Assembly (NCBI GenBank): GCA_963169325.1
Contig: CAUJEY010000100.1
Location: forward strand, 1 to 60,525
Source of the DNA: Bacteroidota bacterium
GTDB taxonomy: Bacteria; Bacteroidota; Bacteroidia; Chitinophagales; Saprospiraceae
DNA: 60,525 nt
Reading direction: 5' to 3'
Shown: positions 51,547 through 60,405 of the stretch, in pieces
Numbering within the stretch: the stretch's first letter is position 1
Layout of the letters: each line of letters starts with the position of its first letter
Notes under the pieces: model-generated
Database searches by the model: none
What the model was told of the DNA's origin: nothing
What the model saw: only the letters and a program-made list of their open reading frames with translations
Made by a program: the position numbers and the translations under genes

Positions 51547-53535
51547 ATGGTCAAACAGTTCATCGCCTCGACCTGCCTGCTTTTTCTGATCGCTGCTCCC
51601 GGTAGCGCTCCGCTTCGCGCTCAAACTACCGATCCGGTACTTTTCACGGTAAAAAACAACCCTGTATATCTTTCTGAGTTCCGGCAGCTTTACACCAAAA
51701 CCCACCAGCAAAAAGCCGATTTTTCGGAAGTTTCGTTGCGGGCATACCTGGATTTGTATGTCAAATTCAAATTAAAGGTGCAAAAAGCCCGCGATATGCG
51801 CCTCGACACTTTGGAAGCCTTCGTGACCGAAATAGATGGTCAACGCCGGCAATTGGCGGCTTCCTACCTGGTAGATAAAGAAGTGACTGACAAGCTTGTC
51901 CTGGAGGCTTACGAGCGTATGAAACAGGATGCCGACATCAGCCACATCTTTATCGCCTGCGACAAAAACGCTAAAGCCGCCGATACGCTCATCGCATACA
52001 ACAGAGCGATGAACCTTTTTAAAATGCTCCAAAACGGCGCTTCTTTTGAACAGGTGGCCCGCGATAGTTCGGAAGATAAGTCGGCTAAGGAGAACAGCGG
52101 AAATCTCGGCTTTGTAACCGCCATGTTGCCCGACGGCTATTACAACCTGGAAAAAGCGGTTTACAGTGCCAAACCCGACGAACTACTCCGCCCGGTACGC
52201 ACCAATGCCGGCTACCATATCGTGCGGGTGCATAGCTTTCGCCCGGCCCGCGGCGAAATGGAAGTGTCGCAAATCATGTTGCGTAAAGGAACCAGTGAAA
52301 CCGAAAATGCCATAAAACGCCTGCGTGCCGATAGTATTTATGCCGCCCTTCAAGCCGGCGCCAAATGGGATGATATCTGTGCGCGGACTTCGGAAGATCA
52401 GATGAGCGCCGGGAAAGGCGGATATATCGGCTTTTTCGGGATCAACCGCTACCAACGTGCGTTCGAAGATGCCGCGTTTGGGCTAAAAAACGACGGCGAT
52501 ATTTCAGCGCCTGCTGAAACCTCTCTCGGTTGGCACCTGATCAAACGAATCAGTCACCGCGGCGTGGACAGCTTCGAAAACTTCCGGCGCCCGCTCACCG
52601 AACGAGTCAAACGCGACAGCCGCAGCGAAGAAGCCAAAAAAAGCATGATCGCCCGCATCCAAAAGGAGGGTGATTTCCAGGAATACCCCGACGTTTTGGC
52701 CCGGTGGACGGCGCAGCAGGTCGACTCTATTTTCCTGACCTTTAAATGGAACCCCGACCCGGCCAAACCGCAAACGACGCTCCAACGATATGGCGATGCC
52801 AAAACCTACACGGTGGCCGATTTTGAAGAATACTGCGCCCGCGCCAGCCGAGACCGGATGCGCGGCATCGGCAATCCCGTGAAAGAAATGGTGGATAAAC
52901 TGTATAAAAACTGGTCGGATGAAGTAGCCATACATTTTGAAGAAGGCCGACTGGAGGATAAATATCCTGAATTCAGGGCGCTGATGCGGGAGTTCAAGGA
53001 AGGAACATTGATGTTTGAAGCCACCAACCTGGAGGTGCGGGAACGCGCCAGTTCAGACTCTGTCGGCTTGCAGCAATATTTCAACCAGAACCTGGCGAGC
53101 AAGTATAAATGGGACGAACGCGCCCGCGTGAGCATCTACACCCTCAAATCGGAAGACCCGCAACTACTGCTTAAGGTGCGGGAATTTGCTACTAAAAACG
53201 CCCCCGAAGCCGTATTAAAGCAGTTTAACAAAAATGAAGCGGTACTAATCGTATTGGATAAAACCTACGAAAAGGGTAAAAATAAAGACCTGAACGACGT
53301 CTGGAAAGCAGGAAGCCTCACTAACGCCAGGGCCGACGCCAGCACCAAAACGGCTTACTTTATAAAGGTGGAAGAAATTATTCCGCCGACGGCGAAAACG
53401 CTCGGCGAATCGCGGGGTTACGCGGTGGCGGACTATCAGGATTATTTAGAAAAACAGTGGCTGGAAAAATTGAGATCAGAATATCCGGTAAAAATAGAGG
53501 AGGCCGTGTTTCAAACCCTGATTAAAAAACAGTAA
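51547..53535 (+). CDS. PpiC/SurA-type peptidyl-prolyl isomerase, copy 2
   Basis: 662 residues, colinear with copy 1 without gaps on visual alignment and with most positions identical (first 17 residues differ at one). Same domains: signal peptide, two rotamase domains, helical tail. Similarity starts about 20 nt upstream of the ATG, so the duplication covered the start region but not the terminator. Conserved length and frame show both copies are under selection. Substitutions cluster in the helical tail (for example EEGMLLFDAAKQE versus KEGTLMFEATNLE) and near residues 90-110, which may give different client ranges. It is followed by a 64-nt gap to the GH3-family gene. Confidence 0.93.
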   Translation: MVKQFIASTCLLFLIAAPGSAPLRAQTTDPVLFTVKNNPVYLSEFRQLYTKTHQQKADFSEVSLRAYLDLYVKFKLKVQKARDMRLDTLEAFVTEIDGQRRQLAASYLVDKEVTDKLVLEAYERMKQDADISHIFIACDKNAKAADTLIAYNRAMNLFKMLQNGASFEQVARDSSEDKSAKENSGNLGFVTAMLPDGYYNLEKAVYSAKPDELLRPVRTNAGYHIVRVHSFRPARGEMEVSQIMLRKGTSETENAIKRLRADSIYAALQAGAKWDDICARTSEDQMSAGKGGYIGFFGINRYQRAFEDAAFGLKNDGDISAPAETSLGWHLIKRISHRGVDSFENFRRPLTERVKRDSRSEEAKKSMIARIQKEGDFQEYPDVLARWTAQQVDSIFLTFKWNPDPAKPQTTLQRYGDAKTYTVADFEEYCARASRDRMRGIGNPVKEMVDKLYKNWSDEVAIHFEEGRLEDKYPEFRALMREFKEGTLMFEATNLEVRERASSDSVGLQQYFNQNLASKYKWDERARVSIYTLKSEDPQLLLKVREFATKNAPEAVLKQFNKNEAVLIVLDKTYEKGKNKDLNDVWKAGSLTNARADASTKTAYFIKVEEIIPPTAKTLGESRGYAVADYQDYLEKQWLEKLRSEYPVKIEEAVFQTLIKKQ

Positions 53536-53599
53536 AAAAGCCCTCTTTTTCCGCTACTTTTGCGGGAAAAATGCCCTTTATCCGGGCCAAGACAAAAAA

Positions 53600-55108
53600 A
53601 TGGGATTTCGCGCTACCCTCATCCGCCCCTTTGCTCGCCTTGTTGCCCGCCGTATCAATCGTATGGCCGCAAATGCTGTGGCCAGCCAGGAAAAAATATT
53701 TCAGCAACTCCTGATTAAAGCCCGGAACACAGCCTTCGGCCTGGACCACAACTTTATGGAAATCAACGATTATCGCGATTATACGGCGGCAGTTCCCATC
53801 CGCGACTACGAAGACCTGAAACCATATATCGAGCGGATCAAACAGGGCGAATCGGACGTACTCTGGCCGGGAAAGCCGGCCTACTTCGCCAAAACGTCGG
53901 GTACTACCTCCGGCGTAAAATACATTCCGATGAGCCGGGAAAGCACCCCTTTGCACTTCGGAACCGCCCGCGATGCGCTATTCAATTATTTTGCCCAAAC
54001 GGGCAACGGCCAATGGCTCGACGGCAAAATCATCTTTCTTTCCGGCAGTCCCGAACTGGAAGAAGTGGCGGGTATTCCAACCGGACGTCTGAGCGGCATC
54101 AGCAACCACCTCGTACCGGCCTGGCTGCGCACCAACCAATTGCCCGGCTGGCGGACCAATTGTATCGAAGATTGGGAAGAAAAACTCGAACGGATAGTAG
54201 ATGAAACGATTGACGCCGATATGCGCCTGATTTCCGGTATCCCGCCCTGGGTGCAGATGTATTACGAACGCCTGCTGGCCCGAACGGGTAAAAACGCCGT
54301 GCGCGATATTTTTCCAAACTATTCGGTATTTGTGTACGGCGGCGTCAACTTCGAGCCGTATCGCGCCAAATTGGAGGAACTCGTCGGCGGCCGTATCGAT
54401 ACGGTGGAAACCTACCCCGCATCGGAGGGCTTTATCGCTTTTCAGGACACATTCCCTTCTACTGACGGCGGGCTTTTGTTGAATGCTGATGCGGGTATGT
54501 TCTTCGAGTTTGTGCCTGCTGATGAAATATTCAACGAAAATCCAACGCGGCTCTGGCTCCGCGACGTGGAACTGGGTGTGAACTACGCCCTCATTCTCAA
54601 CACCAATGCCGGTCTTTGGGGGTATAATATCGGCGATACGGTGCAGTTCGTGAGCAAAAATCCGTACCGCCTGGTGGTAAGCGGGCGGGTAAAACATTTC
54701 ATTTCGGCTTTTGGGGAACACGTTATCGGAAAAGAAGTGGAAGAGGCGCTGCTGCCCGTGGCCAATGCCGCGGGGGTGCGTATAGTTGAATTCACGGTGG
54801 CCCCGCAGGTTAATCCGGCGGGCAGCGGACTGCCATTCCACGAGTGGTTTATCGAATTCGACAATCAACCCGCCGATCTCAACGCCTTTGCGCTCGATGT
54901 GGATGCCCGCTTGCGCGCGCAAAATATCTACTACGACGACCTGGTGACCGGCAATATTCTGCGCGCGCTGGTCATCCGCCCGTTGCGCCGCGACGCTTTC
55001 CGGGATTATATGAAAGCCGAGGGAAAACTGGGCGGGCAGAACAAAGTGCCGAGGTTGGCAAATGATCGGAAAATCGCCTCCGTTTTGGAAGGGTGGATAC
55101 GGGTATGA
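53600..55108 (+). CDS. GH3-family acyl-adenylate enzyme
   Basis: 502 residues, full length for the family. The plant relatives join amino acids to auxin or jasmonate via an acyl-adenylate. Nucleotide-binding motif YFAKTSGTTSGVKYIPMS, then YGGVNFEPYR, VETYPASEGFIAFQD, LNTNAGLWGYNIGDTVQFVSKNPYRLVVSGRVKHFISAFGEHVIGKEVEEAL (hinge and catalytic region) and the C-terminal domain with LGGQNKVPRLAND. Bacterial substrates are not known. It follows PpiC copy 2 on the same strand, but a shared function is not evident. Confidence 0.92.
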   Translation: MGFRATLIRPFARLVARRINRMAANAVASQEKIFQQLLIKARNTAFGLDHNFMEINDYRDYTAAVPIRDYEDLKPYIERIKQGESDVLWPGKPAYFAKTSGTTSGVKYIPMSRESTPLHFGTARDALFNYFAQTGNGQWLDGKIIFLSGSPELEEVAGIPTGRLSGISNHLVPAWLRTNQLPGWRTNCIEDWEEKLERIVDETIDADMRLISGIPPWVQMYYERLLARTGKNAVRDIFPNYSVFVYGGVNFEPYRAKLEELVGGRIDTVETYPASEGFIAFQDTFPSTDGGLLLNADAGMFFEFVPADEIFNENPTRLWLRDVELGVNYALILNTNAGLWGYNIGDTVQFVSKNPYRLVVSGRVKHFISAFGEHVIGKEVEEALLPVANAAGVRIVEFTVAPQVNPAGSGLPFHEWFIEFDNQPADLNAFALDVDARLRAQNIYYDDLVTGNILRALVIRPLRRDAFRDYMKAEGKLGGQNKVPRLANDRKIASVLEGWIRV

Positions 55109-55286
55109 AGATAAAAACCTCAAGGTTGCCGATTCCGGAAAGGCGGTTGAATGGAAGGTGTGGACTGTTTCCGACAATCAAATCGCAGAACAAGAGGGGG
55201 ATATTAACTATAACCTCCTTAAACGGTAATACTAGCTCCTGCTTTTCCAATGCTGACGTGCCTTTATTCACTAAATCCGCCTTGTT

Positions 55287-56282
55287 ATGATTAGAGTGTT
55301 TCTCCCAGGCATCTTTCTCGCTTTTTTTATCCCGTTCCTGATTTCTGCCCAGGCGCCGCTCCCGGTGGCCGATCAAACCTTCCGCATGGAAGGCGAGCAC
55401 GAATTTGTGTACGCCTTTGCCCGGGGCGACGAACTAACGCTTCATATTCAGTTGCTGGTAGGCAGACAGGTAAAAACAGTGGAGTTTGTGCAGCACGGCG
55501 GCCCGACGCTGTTCAGTACCTATGCCTTGGATTCTTCGCTTACCCAAACTATCCTGATCCCTCAAACGGGTATTTATCTGCTGCGCTTTCGGGAAAGCGG
55601 CATGGGAAAAAAGGTATGCCGGTTCAACCTGCACCGCGCGCCGGCCGACGAACTGACGAAACGTATGGATACGCGGGTGCCCTGGGATATCCGGCAGAAC
55701 CCGCAATTCCGGGAGCTACGGCGCCTGGTACCGGCCGGTAAAAAGACGGATGTACATACCTTGGGCGGGCAGATTACCGTGAATGCCGCCAAAATGGGCC
55801 TGAGCAAACCCGTGAGCGCCTATTATTTTACCCTGCCGCCCAACACCGTAAACTGGGCGTACCGGATTTCCGTCGGCCAGGCGCTCACCGAGGCCCGCAA
55901 AAAAGACGCGGATCAACTGACCAATGCGCTGAATTCCGGCGCGTCCAAACTGTTGCCTGTGAGCCCCCAAACTGCACTTGCCGCCTTTGCACTTGGTATG
56001 GCCATCGACCTCACCGTGCCAAAAGCCGGTGAAAACGTGGAATACGCCTTGCTAACAGCGGAAAACCTGCCCAAATTCAACAAACGGGAACGTTATGACG
56101 CCTTTATCTGGCAAGGCGATATTAGTGTGGACGTACAGCGCCGGTACAGTCCGCTGGAAGGCAGCTACTATTTTGCCTTTCGCAGCGACAATTGGGTAGA
56201 TGCCATTGCCATTACGATCGATATCGAGGCGGTGACTGAAACGCCCATATTCGGTGAAGAAATTTACTTAGCGCCGTTTTAG
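55287..56282 (+). CDS. Unknown secreted protein
   Basis: 331 residues with signal peptide MIRVFLPGIFLAFFIPFLIS and mature start QAPLPVADQTFRMEGEHEFVYAFARGDELTL. An N-terminal beta-sandwich (25-125) is followed by a region with a helix (EARKKDADQLTNALNSG) and a second beta-sandwich (AIDLTVPKAGENVEYALLTAENL, GSYYFAFRSDNWVDAIAITIDIEAV). It has no sorting domain at the end, so it is likely periplasmic. Family not recognised. The stop codon is the first part of the octamer array that follows. Confidence 0.72.
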   Translation: MIRVFLPGIFLAFFIPFLISAQAPLPVADQTFRMEGEHEFVYAFARGDELTLHIQLLVGRQVKTVEFVQHGGPTLFSTYALDSSLTQTILIPQTGIYLLRFRESGMGKKVCRFNLHRAPADELTKRMDTRVPWDIRQNPQFRELRRLVPAGKKTDVHTLGGQITVNAAKMGLSKPVSAYYFTLPPNTVNWAYRISVGQALTEARKKDADQLTNALNSGASKLLPVSPQTALAAFALGMAIDLTVPKAGENVEYALLTAENLPKFNKRERYDAFIWQGDISVDVQRRYSPLEGSYYFAFRSDNWVDAIAITIDIEAVTETPIFGEEIYLAPF

Positions 56283-56369
56283 TGTTTCGGTGTTTTAGTG
56301 TTTTCGTGCCTCAGTGTTTTAGTTCGCGTAGGCACTAAAACACTAAAACACCGAGGCACAAAAACACCT
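56282..56369. repeat. Eleven-octamer fold-back array
   Basis: Eleven contiguous 8-nt units: six of GTGTTTTA type (GTGTTTCG, GTGTTTTA, GTGTTTTC, GTGCCTCA, GTGTTTTA, GTTCGCGT) then five complementary (AGGCACTA, AAACACTA, AAACACCG, AGGCACAA, AAACACCT). The first base belongs to the stop codon of the gene before. Confidence 0.92.
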
Positions 56370-56378
56370 GAAAAAATG

Positions 56379-56425
56379 AAAAACCCCCGCTTCCCGGGAT
56401 TCGGGAAACGAGGGTTTGGGTTTTT
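56379..56425. terminator. Bidirectional terminator between convergent genes
   Basis: A GC-rich imperfect hairpin (AACCCCCGCTTCCCG with CGGGAAACGAGGGTT, small bulges) is flanked by A5 on the left and T5 on the right, which serves both the secreted-protein gene and the small gene on the minus strand. Confidence 0.75.
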
Positions 56426-56448
56426 CATGGTTTGGAGGCTGTATTTGG

Positions 56449-56685
56449 TTAGGGATAAGCCTCCAGAGCCGTTTTTGTGCTGTATTGCAGAATATTGTTG
56501 AGTACGGATGGGGATGGGTTGAAATGCGCCTTGGGCAATTGGGTTTTGGCTAAGATCAAATCGTCGAAAAGCGCCCGGGTATCCGGATTTTCATCAATTT
56601 GATCGGCCGTATCCACTGCTTCTGCGGCAGACATTTCGCGGTACAGAAACTGTACGAGGGAGTTGTATGTGTAGTTTTCTTTCAT
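56449..56685 (-). CDS. Small helical protein, anti-sigma-like, unknown
   Basis: 78 residues with no signal peptide or membrane segment. The sequence (YNSLVQFLYREMSAAEAVDTADQIDENPD, FDDLILAKTQLPKAHFNPSPSVLNNILQYS) recalls the short helical head of anti-sigma factors, where a few residues contact sigma, but lacks zinc ligands and a membrane anchor. Similar small proteins occur in Saprospiria; function is unknown. It is separated from the adenylate cyclase upstream by 102 nt on the same strand. Confidence 0.7.
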   Translation of the reverse strand: MKENYTYNSLVQFLYREMSAAEAVDTADQIDENPDTRALFDDLILAKTQLPKAHFNPSPSVLNNILQYSTKTALEAYP

Positions 56686-56787
56686 AGGCGGTAAAAAACG
56701 CAGATTTGGTAACTTGTGAAAAAAATCGGCTATAAAACTAAAGGAAGCGGTCGGTTATTTTACCAAACCGTATATAATTTTCCATAT

Positions 56788-58926
56788 TTAACATTTAGTT
56801 TTTATTAACGCGCCACAATCATATTCCACAAAATACATGTCTATTTCTCCTTTGTTCTTCGCGGCAAGGCGTCCGCGGTAAGTACAGGGGAAAATATCCT
56901 TCACCAGTTGGTAGGTAGTTTCTGAAACGTTGATTTTGGTCGGTTCGCTGCCTTGTTCCAGGCGGGCGGCGGTATTCACGGTGTCGCCCCAGATATCGTA
57001 GGCAAATTTGTGGCTGCCGACCACCCCGGCTACTACCGGGCCGGTATGAATCCCGATGCGCATTTCGAAGAGCCGTTTGCCCTCCGCCTGTTTTTGCTGC
57101 ATCAGGGCATGTAAGCGGCACTGCATCTCGATGGCTGCGCGCACGACGTCTACTGGGTGTGTTTGGTTGGCGACCGGCAGTCCGCCGGCACACATGTAGG
57201 AATCGCCGATGGTTTTTATTTTCTCCAGGTTAAATTCGGATACGATGTTGTCGAACAGCCGGAAACAGCCGTCTAATTCGGCGATCAACTCCTCGGGCGA
57301 TACGGATTCCGCGATTTTAGTAAAACTTTTAAAATCGGTAAACATCACGGTCACCGACTCGTATCGCACGGGTTTTACGGTAGCGTGGGTTTTGAGTTCG
57401 GCGGCCGTGGCGGCGGGCAGGATATTGAGGAGCAGCTCGTCGGAGCGTTGGCGTTCCTGCTCGATGAGTTTGTTTTTGGCATCCAGTTCGCGGTTTCTGC
57501 GGGCACGCATCCGGTTTCGGTTGAACAGTAAAGCGACCAGTAAGAGTAGGGCTGCGGCGCCGCCCAGCAAGGCAAACAGACCAATACGTGATTTAGCCAA
57601 TAAGGCTTCCTGAAGTTCTAAGGCACTCTTTTGTTGTTCGATTTGCTGTTGCTTCTTTTCATCAGCAAACAGCCTTTCATTTCGCACAAATGAGGTAACA
57701 AACTTACTATTCAGCCTTTTGTATCGTAATTCATCGTACTTAACCCGGTAATCGTAAGCTTTGTCGTAATCGCCTATTTTGGCGTACACTTCAGAGAAGT
57801 CCTTGTACGCGCTTTGGATAAATTTTTGGTCATCAATTTCATCTGCGATCTTATAATATCTTCGAATCAGTTCAAGCGATTTTTCCTGCTGGCCGGCGCG
57901 GGAATACACATCGCCCATGGTGTTATAACATTCCATGAGCCCCTCATTATACTCCAAATCCAGACAAATTTTTTCTGACTGGCGCAGGTAATCAAATGCA
58001 ATTTGGTAATTCCCGAGATGTTTGTGTGCATCGGCGAGATTGTTTAATATGTTGGCTTGACCTTGTAAATCGTCCAGTTTTTTCCACAAATCGAGTGCGC
58101 GGGCATAATACCGGAGTGCGACCCTGGAAGAGTCAAGGCTCCCCAGTTCATCAAGCGCATTGGCATAATCGCTCAACGCTTCTGCCAGCCGGACGGGATC
58201 GTTTAATTTCTGGCGCATAAGAAGCGCCTTTTCATACAAGGCACGGGCCTCCTCATATTGGTCTAACTCCAGTTGAATATGTCCAAGCAGGGTAGTCACT
58301 TTGGCCACGCCGTCCTGATCATTGAACGCTTCGAGAATACCCCGCGCATCGTATAAAGATTTCTGTGTTTCCAGATATTCCCCCATTTCCATACAAACCC
58401 CGGCGATGTTAAAATGCGCCCGCGCCATTCGAACCGTATCACGGCGTTCCTTTTGAATTTCCAGGTTTTTACGGTGATACACCAAGGCAGAGTCGAAGTG
58501 ACCGGTTGTTTCCAACAGTACGCCGATGTTGTTGAGAGTGGCGCCTATTTCCCCCAGATCGCCCAACCGGTTGCGCAAATCGAGCGCTTTTTGGTAGTTT
58601 TGTTGCGCAGCCGTGTAATTACCCCGGTTCTCTTCCACCACGCCGAGGCGGTTCCAGGCGGCGGCTTCCCCCTTGGTGAATTTAAGTTTTTGGGCCAGCG
58701 CAATAGCTTCCTGCAAATGTTGGGCAGCCTGGTCGGTGTGGGTTTCGTTGATCTCCCAGGCAATTTCGTTAAGCAGGTTTACTCGGTTTGTATCTGCCGG
58801 CGCAGTGACCAACACACGCGCGAGTGAGTCGGCAAGGGAAGTCTGTGCAGCGGCGCACAATACCTGAAGTAACGCCCAAAACAGCGCAGGCATGGACTTA
58901 TATATCGGGTATCGCCTGTATTTCAT
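56788..58926 (-). CDS. TPR-domain adenylate cyclase (class III)
   Basis: 712 residues from the ATG at 58926 (MKYRRYPIYKSMPALFW); the frame extends to 59019. A signal sequence (about 10-28) leads to a periplasmic array of about nine TPR repeats (30-400: AAAWNRLGVVEENRGNYTAAQQNYQKALDLRN and similar), a transmembrane helix (about 455-475: IGLFALLGGAAALLLLVALLF), a coiled-coil stretch and the class III cyclase domain (about 520-700). Metal Asp residues are in VMFTDFKSF and IGDSYMCAGG, the adenine-specific Lys in EKIKTIGDS, the Asp in AYDIWGDTVNTAARLE and the catalytic Asn and Arg in the same motif. It should make cAMP in response to envelope partners. Confidence 0.92.
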   Translation of the reverse strand: MKYRRYPIYKSMPALFWALLQVLCAAAQTSLADSLARVLVTAPADTNRVNLLNEIAWEINETHTDQAAQHLQEAIALAQKLKFTKGEAAAWNRLGVVEENRGNYTAAQQNYQKALDLRNRLGDLGEIGATLNNIGVLLETTGHFDSALVYHRKNLEIQKERRDTVRMARAHFNIAGVCMEMGEYLETQKSLYDARGILEAFNDQDGVAKVTTLLGHIQLELDQYEEARALYEKALLMRQKLNDPVRLAEALSDYANALDELGSLDSSRVALRYYARALDLWKKLDDLQGQANILNNLADAHKHLGNYQIAFDYLRQSEKICLDLEYNEGLMECYNTMGDVYSRAGQQEKSLELIRRYYKIADEIDDQKFIQSAYKDFSEVYAKIGDYDKAYDYRVKYDELRYKRLNSKFVTSFVRNERLFADEKKQQQIEQQKSALELQEALLAKSRIGLFALLGGAAALLLLVALLFNRNRMRARRNRELDAKNKLIEQERQRSDELLLNILPAATAAELKTHATVKPVRYESVTVMFTDFKSFTKIAESVSPEELIAELDGCFRLFDNIVSEFNLEKIKTIGDSYMCAGGLPVANQTHPVDVVRAAIEMQCRLHALMQQKQAEGKRLFEMRIGIHTGPVVAGVVGSHKFAYDIWGDTVNTAARLEQGSEPTKINVSETTYQLVKDIFPCTYRGRLAAKNKGEIDMYFVEYDCGALIKTKC

Positions 58927-59123
58927 TTTCGCCGGGAAAAATAAGGCATTCGGGTGGGTTGGGCGGCACATTATCCGTTTTTTCGGCCAACATCGGTTGG
59001 TCGTGCATGGTTTGGTCACCTACAGACTTTAATTTCCCGTAATTTTGTCGCCGAAAGCCGAACCTGAAAAAATCTTTTTTCTTTCCCCTGCGTTATCTAC
59101 GCTCAAATAAATATGACTCGCTT

Positions 59124-60404
59124 ATGCGCCGGATACTTTTTGCCTTAGCCCTGATGGCCTGCGCCGCCTCCCCACTACGCGCCACATACATGCTTATCCC
59201 GATGGATGAAAGCGCTCAAAACAATCACCTCAAGGCTTATGGAGTTACCTACTGGGTTATTTCGCAAGGGGTGGAAGCGTATTGGCTGCTGAATTACCGG
59301 GGCGGAAGTTTTGCGTTCCCGTACACGGCTACGTTTGATAAAGAATGTAAAACGCGGAACGTGAAATTCGAGGTGATTGCAGACGCCCAGTTTGCAGCCA
59401 TTCAAAATGAAATCCTGAACCCGGAGGTGAACATGGACGTCATCAAACTGGAAAAAGCGCCGAAAATCGCCGTTTACTCCCCGGATAAGGATGAAAAAGG
59501 TGAAATTATTCAACCCTGGGACGATGCCGTTACCCTCGTGCTGACCTACGCCGAAATACCCTACGACGTAATATACGACACGGATGTTTTGCAGGGCAAA
59601 CTGCTCGAATACGACTGGCTGCACCTGCACCACGAAGATTTTACCGGTATGTACGGTAAATTTTACGCCAGCCACAGCAACCAGCCCTGGTACCGCGACC
59701 ATGTGCGCATGATGGAAGGCCTGGCCCGGGAAAACGGATTCACCAAAGTGAGCCAGCTCAAATTAGCCGTGGCTAAAAGGATCGCCGAATACGTATCCGG
59801 CGGCGGATTTATGTTCGCGATGTGTTCCGCCACCGACACCTACGATATCGCCCTGGCCGCCGAAGGCCTGGATATCTGCGCCGAAATGTACGACGGCGAT
59901 CCCGCGGACCCCAACGCCCAAAACAAACTTGATTTCAGCAAAACCCTGGCCTTCGAAAATTTTCAGCTGATTCGCGACCCACTGACTTACGAACACTCCA
60001 CGATCGATCATAACCTGGGCCGCAATGTAAACCCCGAACAAGATTATTTCACGCTCTTCGATTTTTCCGCCAAATGGGACCCTGTGCCCACCATGCTGAC
60101 CCAATGCCACACCCGCACGGTGAAAGGATTTATGGGTCAAAGCACCGCTTTTATGAAGCCGACCATCAAACCGACCGTGCTCATTATGGGAGAAAACAAA
60201 CCTGCTAATGAGGCCCGGTATATTCACGGCACCTACGGCTACGGCTTCTGGACCTACTACGGCGGCCACGACCCGGAAGATTACCGGCACTTCGTCGGCG
60301 ACCCGCCCACCGACCTGGCCCTGCACCCCAATTCTCCGGGTTACCGCCTGATTCTCAATAATATATTGTTCCCTGCTGCGAAGAAAAAACACCAGAAAAC
60401 GTAA
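59124..60404 (+). CDS. Conserved secreted protein (homologs often labelled asparagine synthetase B)
   Basis: 426 residues with signal peptide MRRILFALALMACAASPLRA. Mature start TYMLIPMDESAQNNHLKAYGVTYW, then WLLNYRGGSFAFPY, a Rossmann-like region (KIAVYSPDKDEKGEIIQPWDDAVTLVLTYAEIPYDVIYD, YDWLHLHHEDFTG, GGGFMFAMCSATDTYDIALAAEG) and GTYGYGFWTYYGGHDPEDY near the end. The GGGFMFAMCSA segment resembles the nucleophile elbow of class I glutamine-amidotransferase-like (DJ-1/PfpI) folds, with Cys in place. Homologs carry the name asparagine synthetase B, but no synthetase domain is visible, so I do not adopt it. Function unknown. A -7-like box TAATTTTG lies at 59040-59047. Confidence 0.82.
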   Translation: MRRILFALALMACAASPLRATYMLIPMDESAQNNHLKAYGVTYWVISQGVEAYWLLNYRGGSFAFPYTATFDKECKTRNVKFEVIADAQFAAIQNEILNPEVNMDVIKLEKAPKIAVYSPDKDEKGEIIQPWDDAVTLVLTYAEIPYDVIYDTDVLQGKLLEYDWLHLHHEDFTGMYGKFYASHSNQPWYRDHVRMMEGLARENGFTKVSQLKLAVAKRIAEYVSGGGFMFAMCSATDTYDIALAAEGLDICAEMYDGDPADPNAQNKLDFSKTLAFENFQLIRDPLTYEHSTIDHNLGRNVNPEQDYFTLFDFSAKWDPVPTMLTQCHTRTVKGFMGQSTAFMKPTIKPTVLIMGENKPANEARYIHGTYGYGFWTYYGGHDPEDYRHFVGDPPTDLALHPNSPGYRLILNNILFPAAKKKHQKT

Positions 60405-60405
60405 G

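Noticed and set aside
59124-60404. Asparagine synthetase B
   Set aside because: No glutamine amidotransferase class II start (Cys at position 2) and no synthetase domain; only a signal peptide and a DJ-1-like region are visible.
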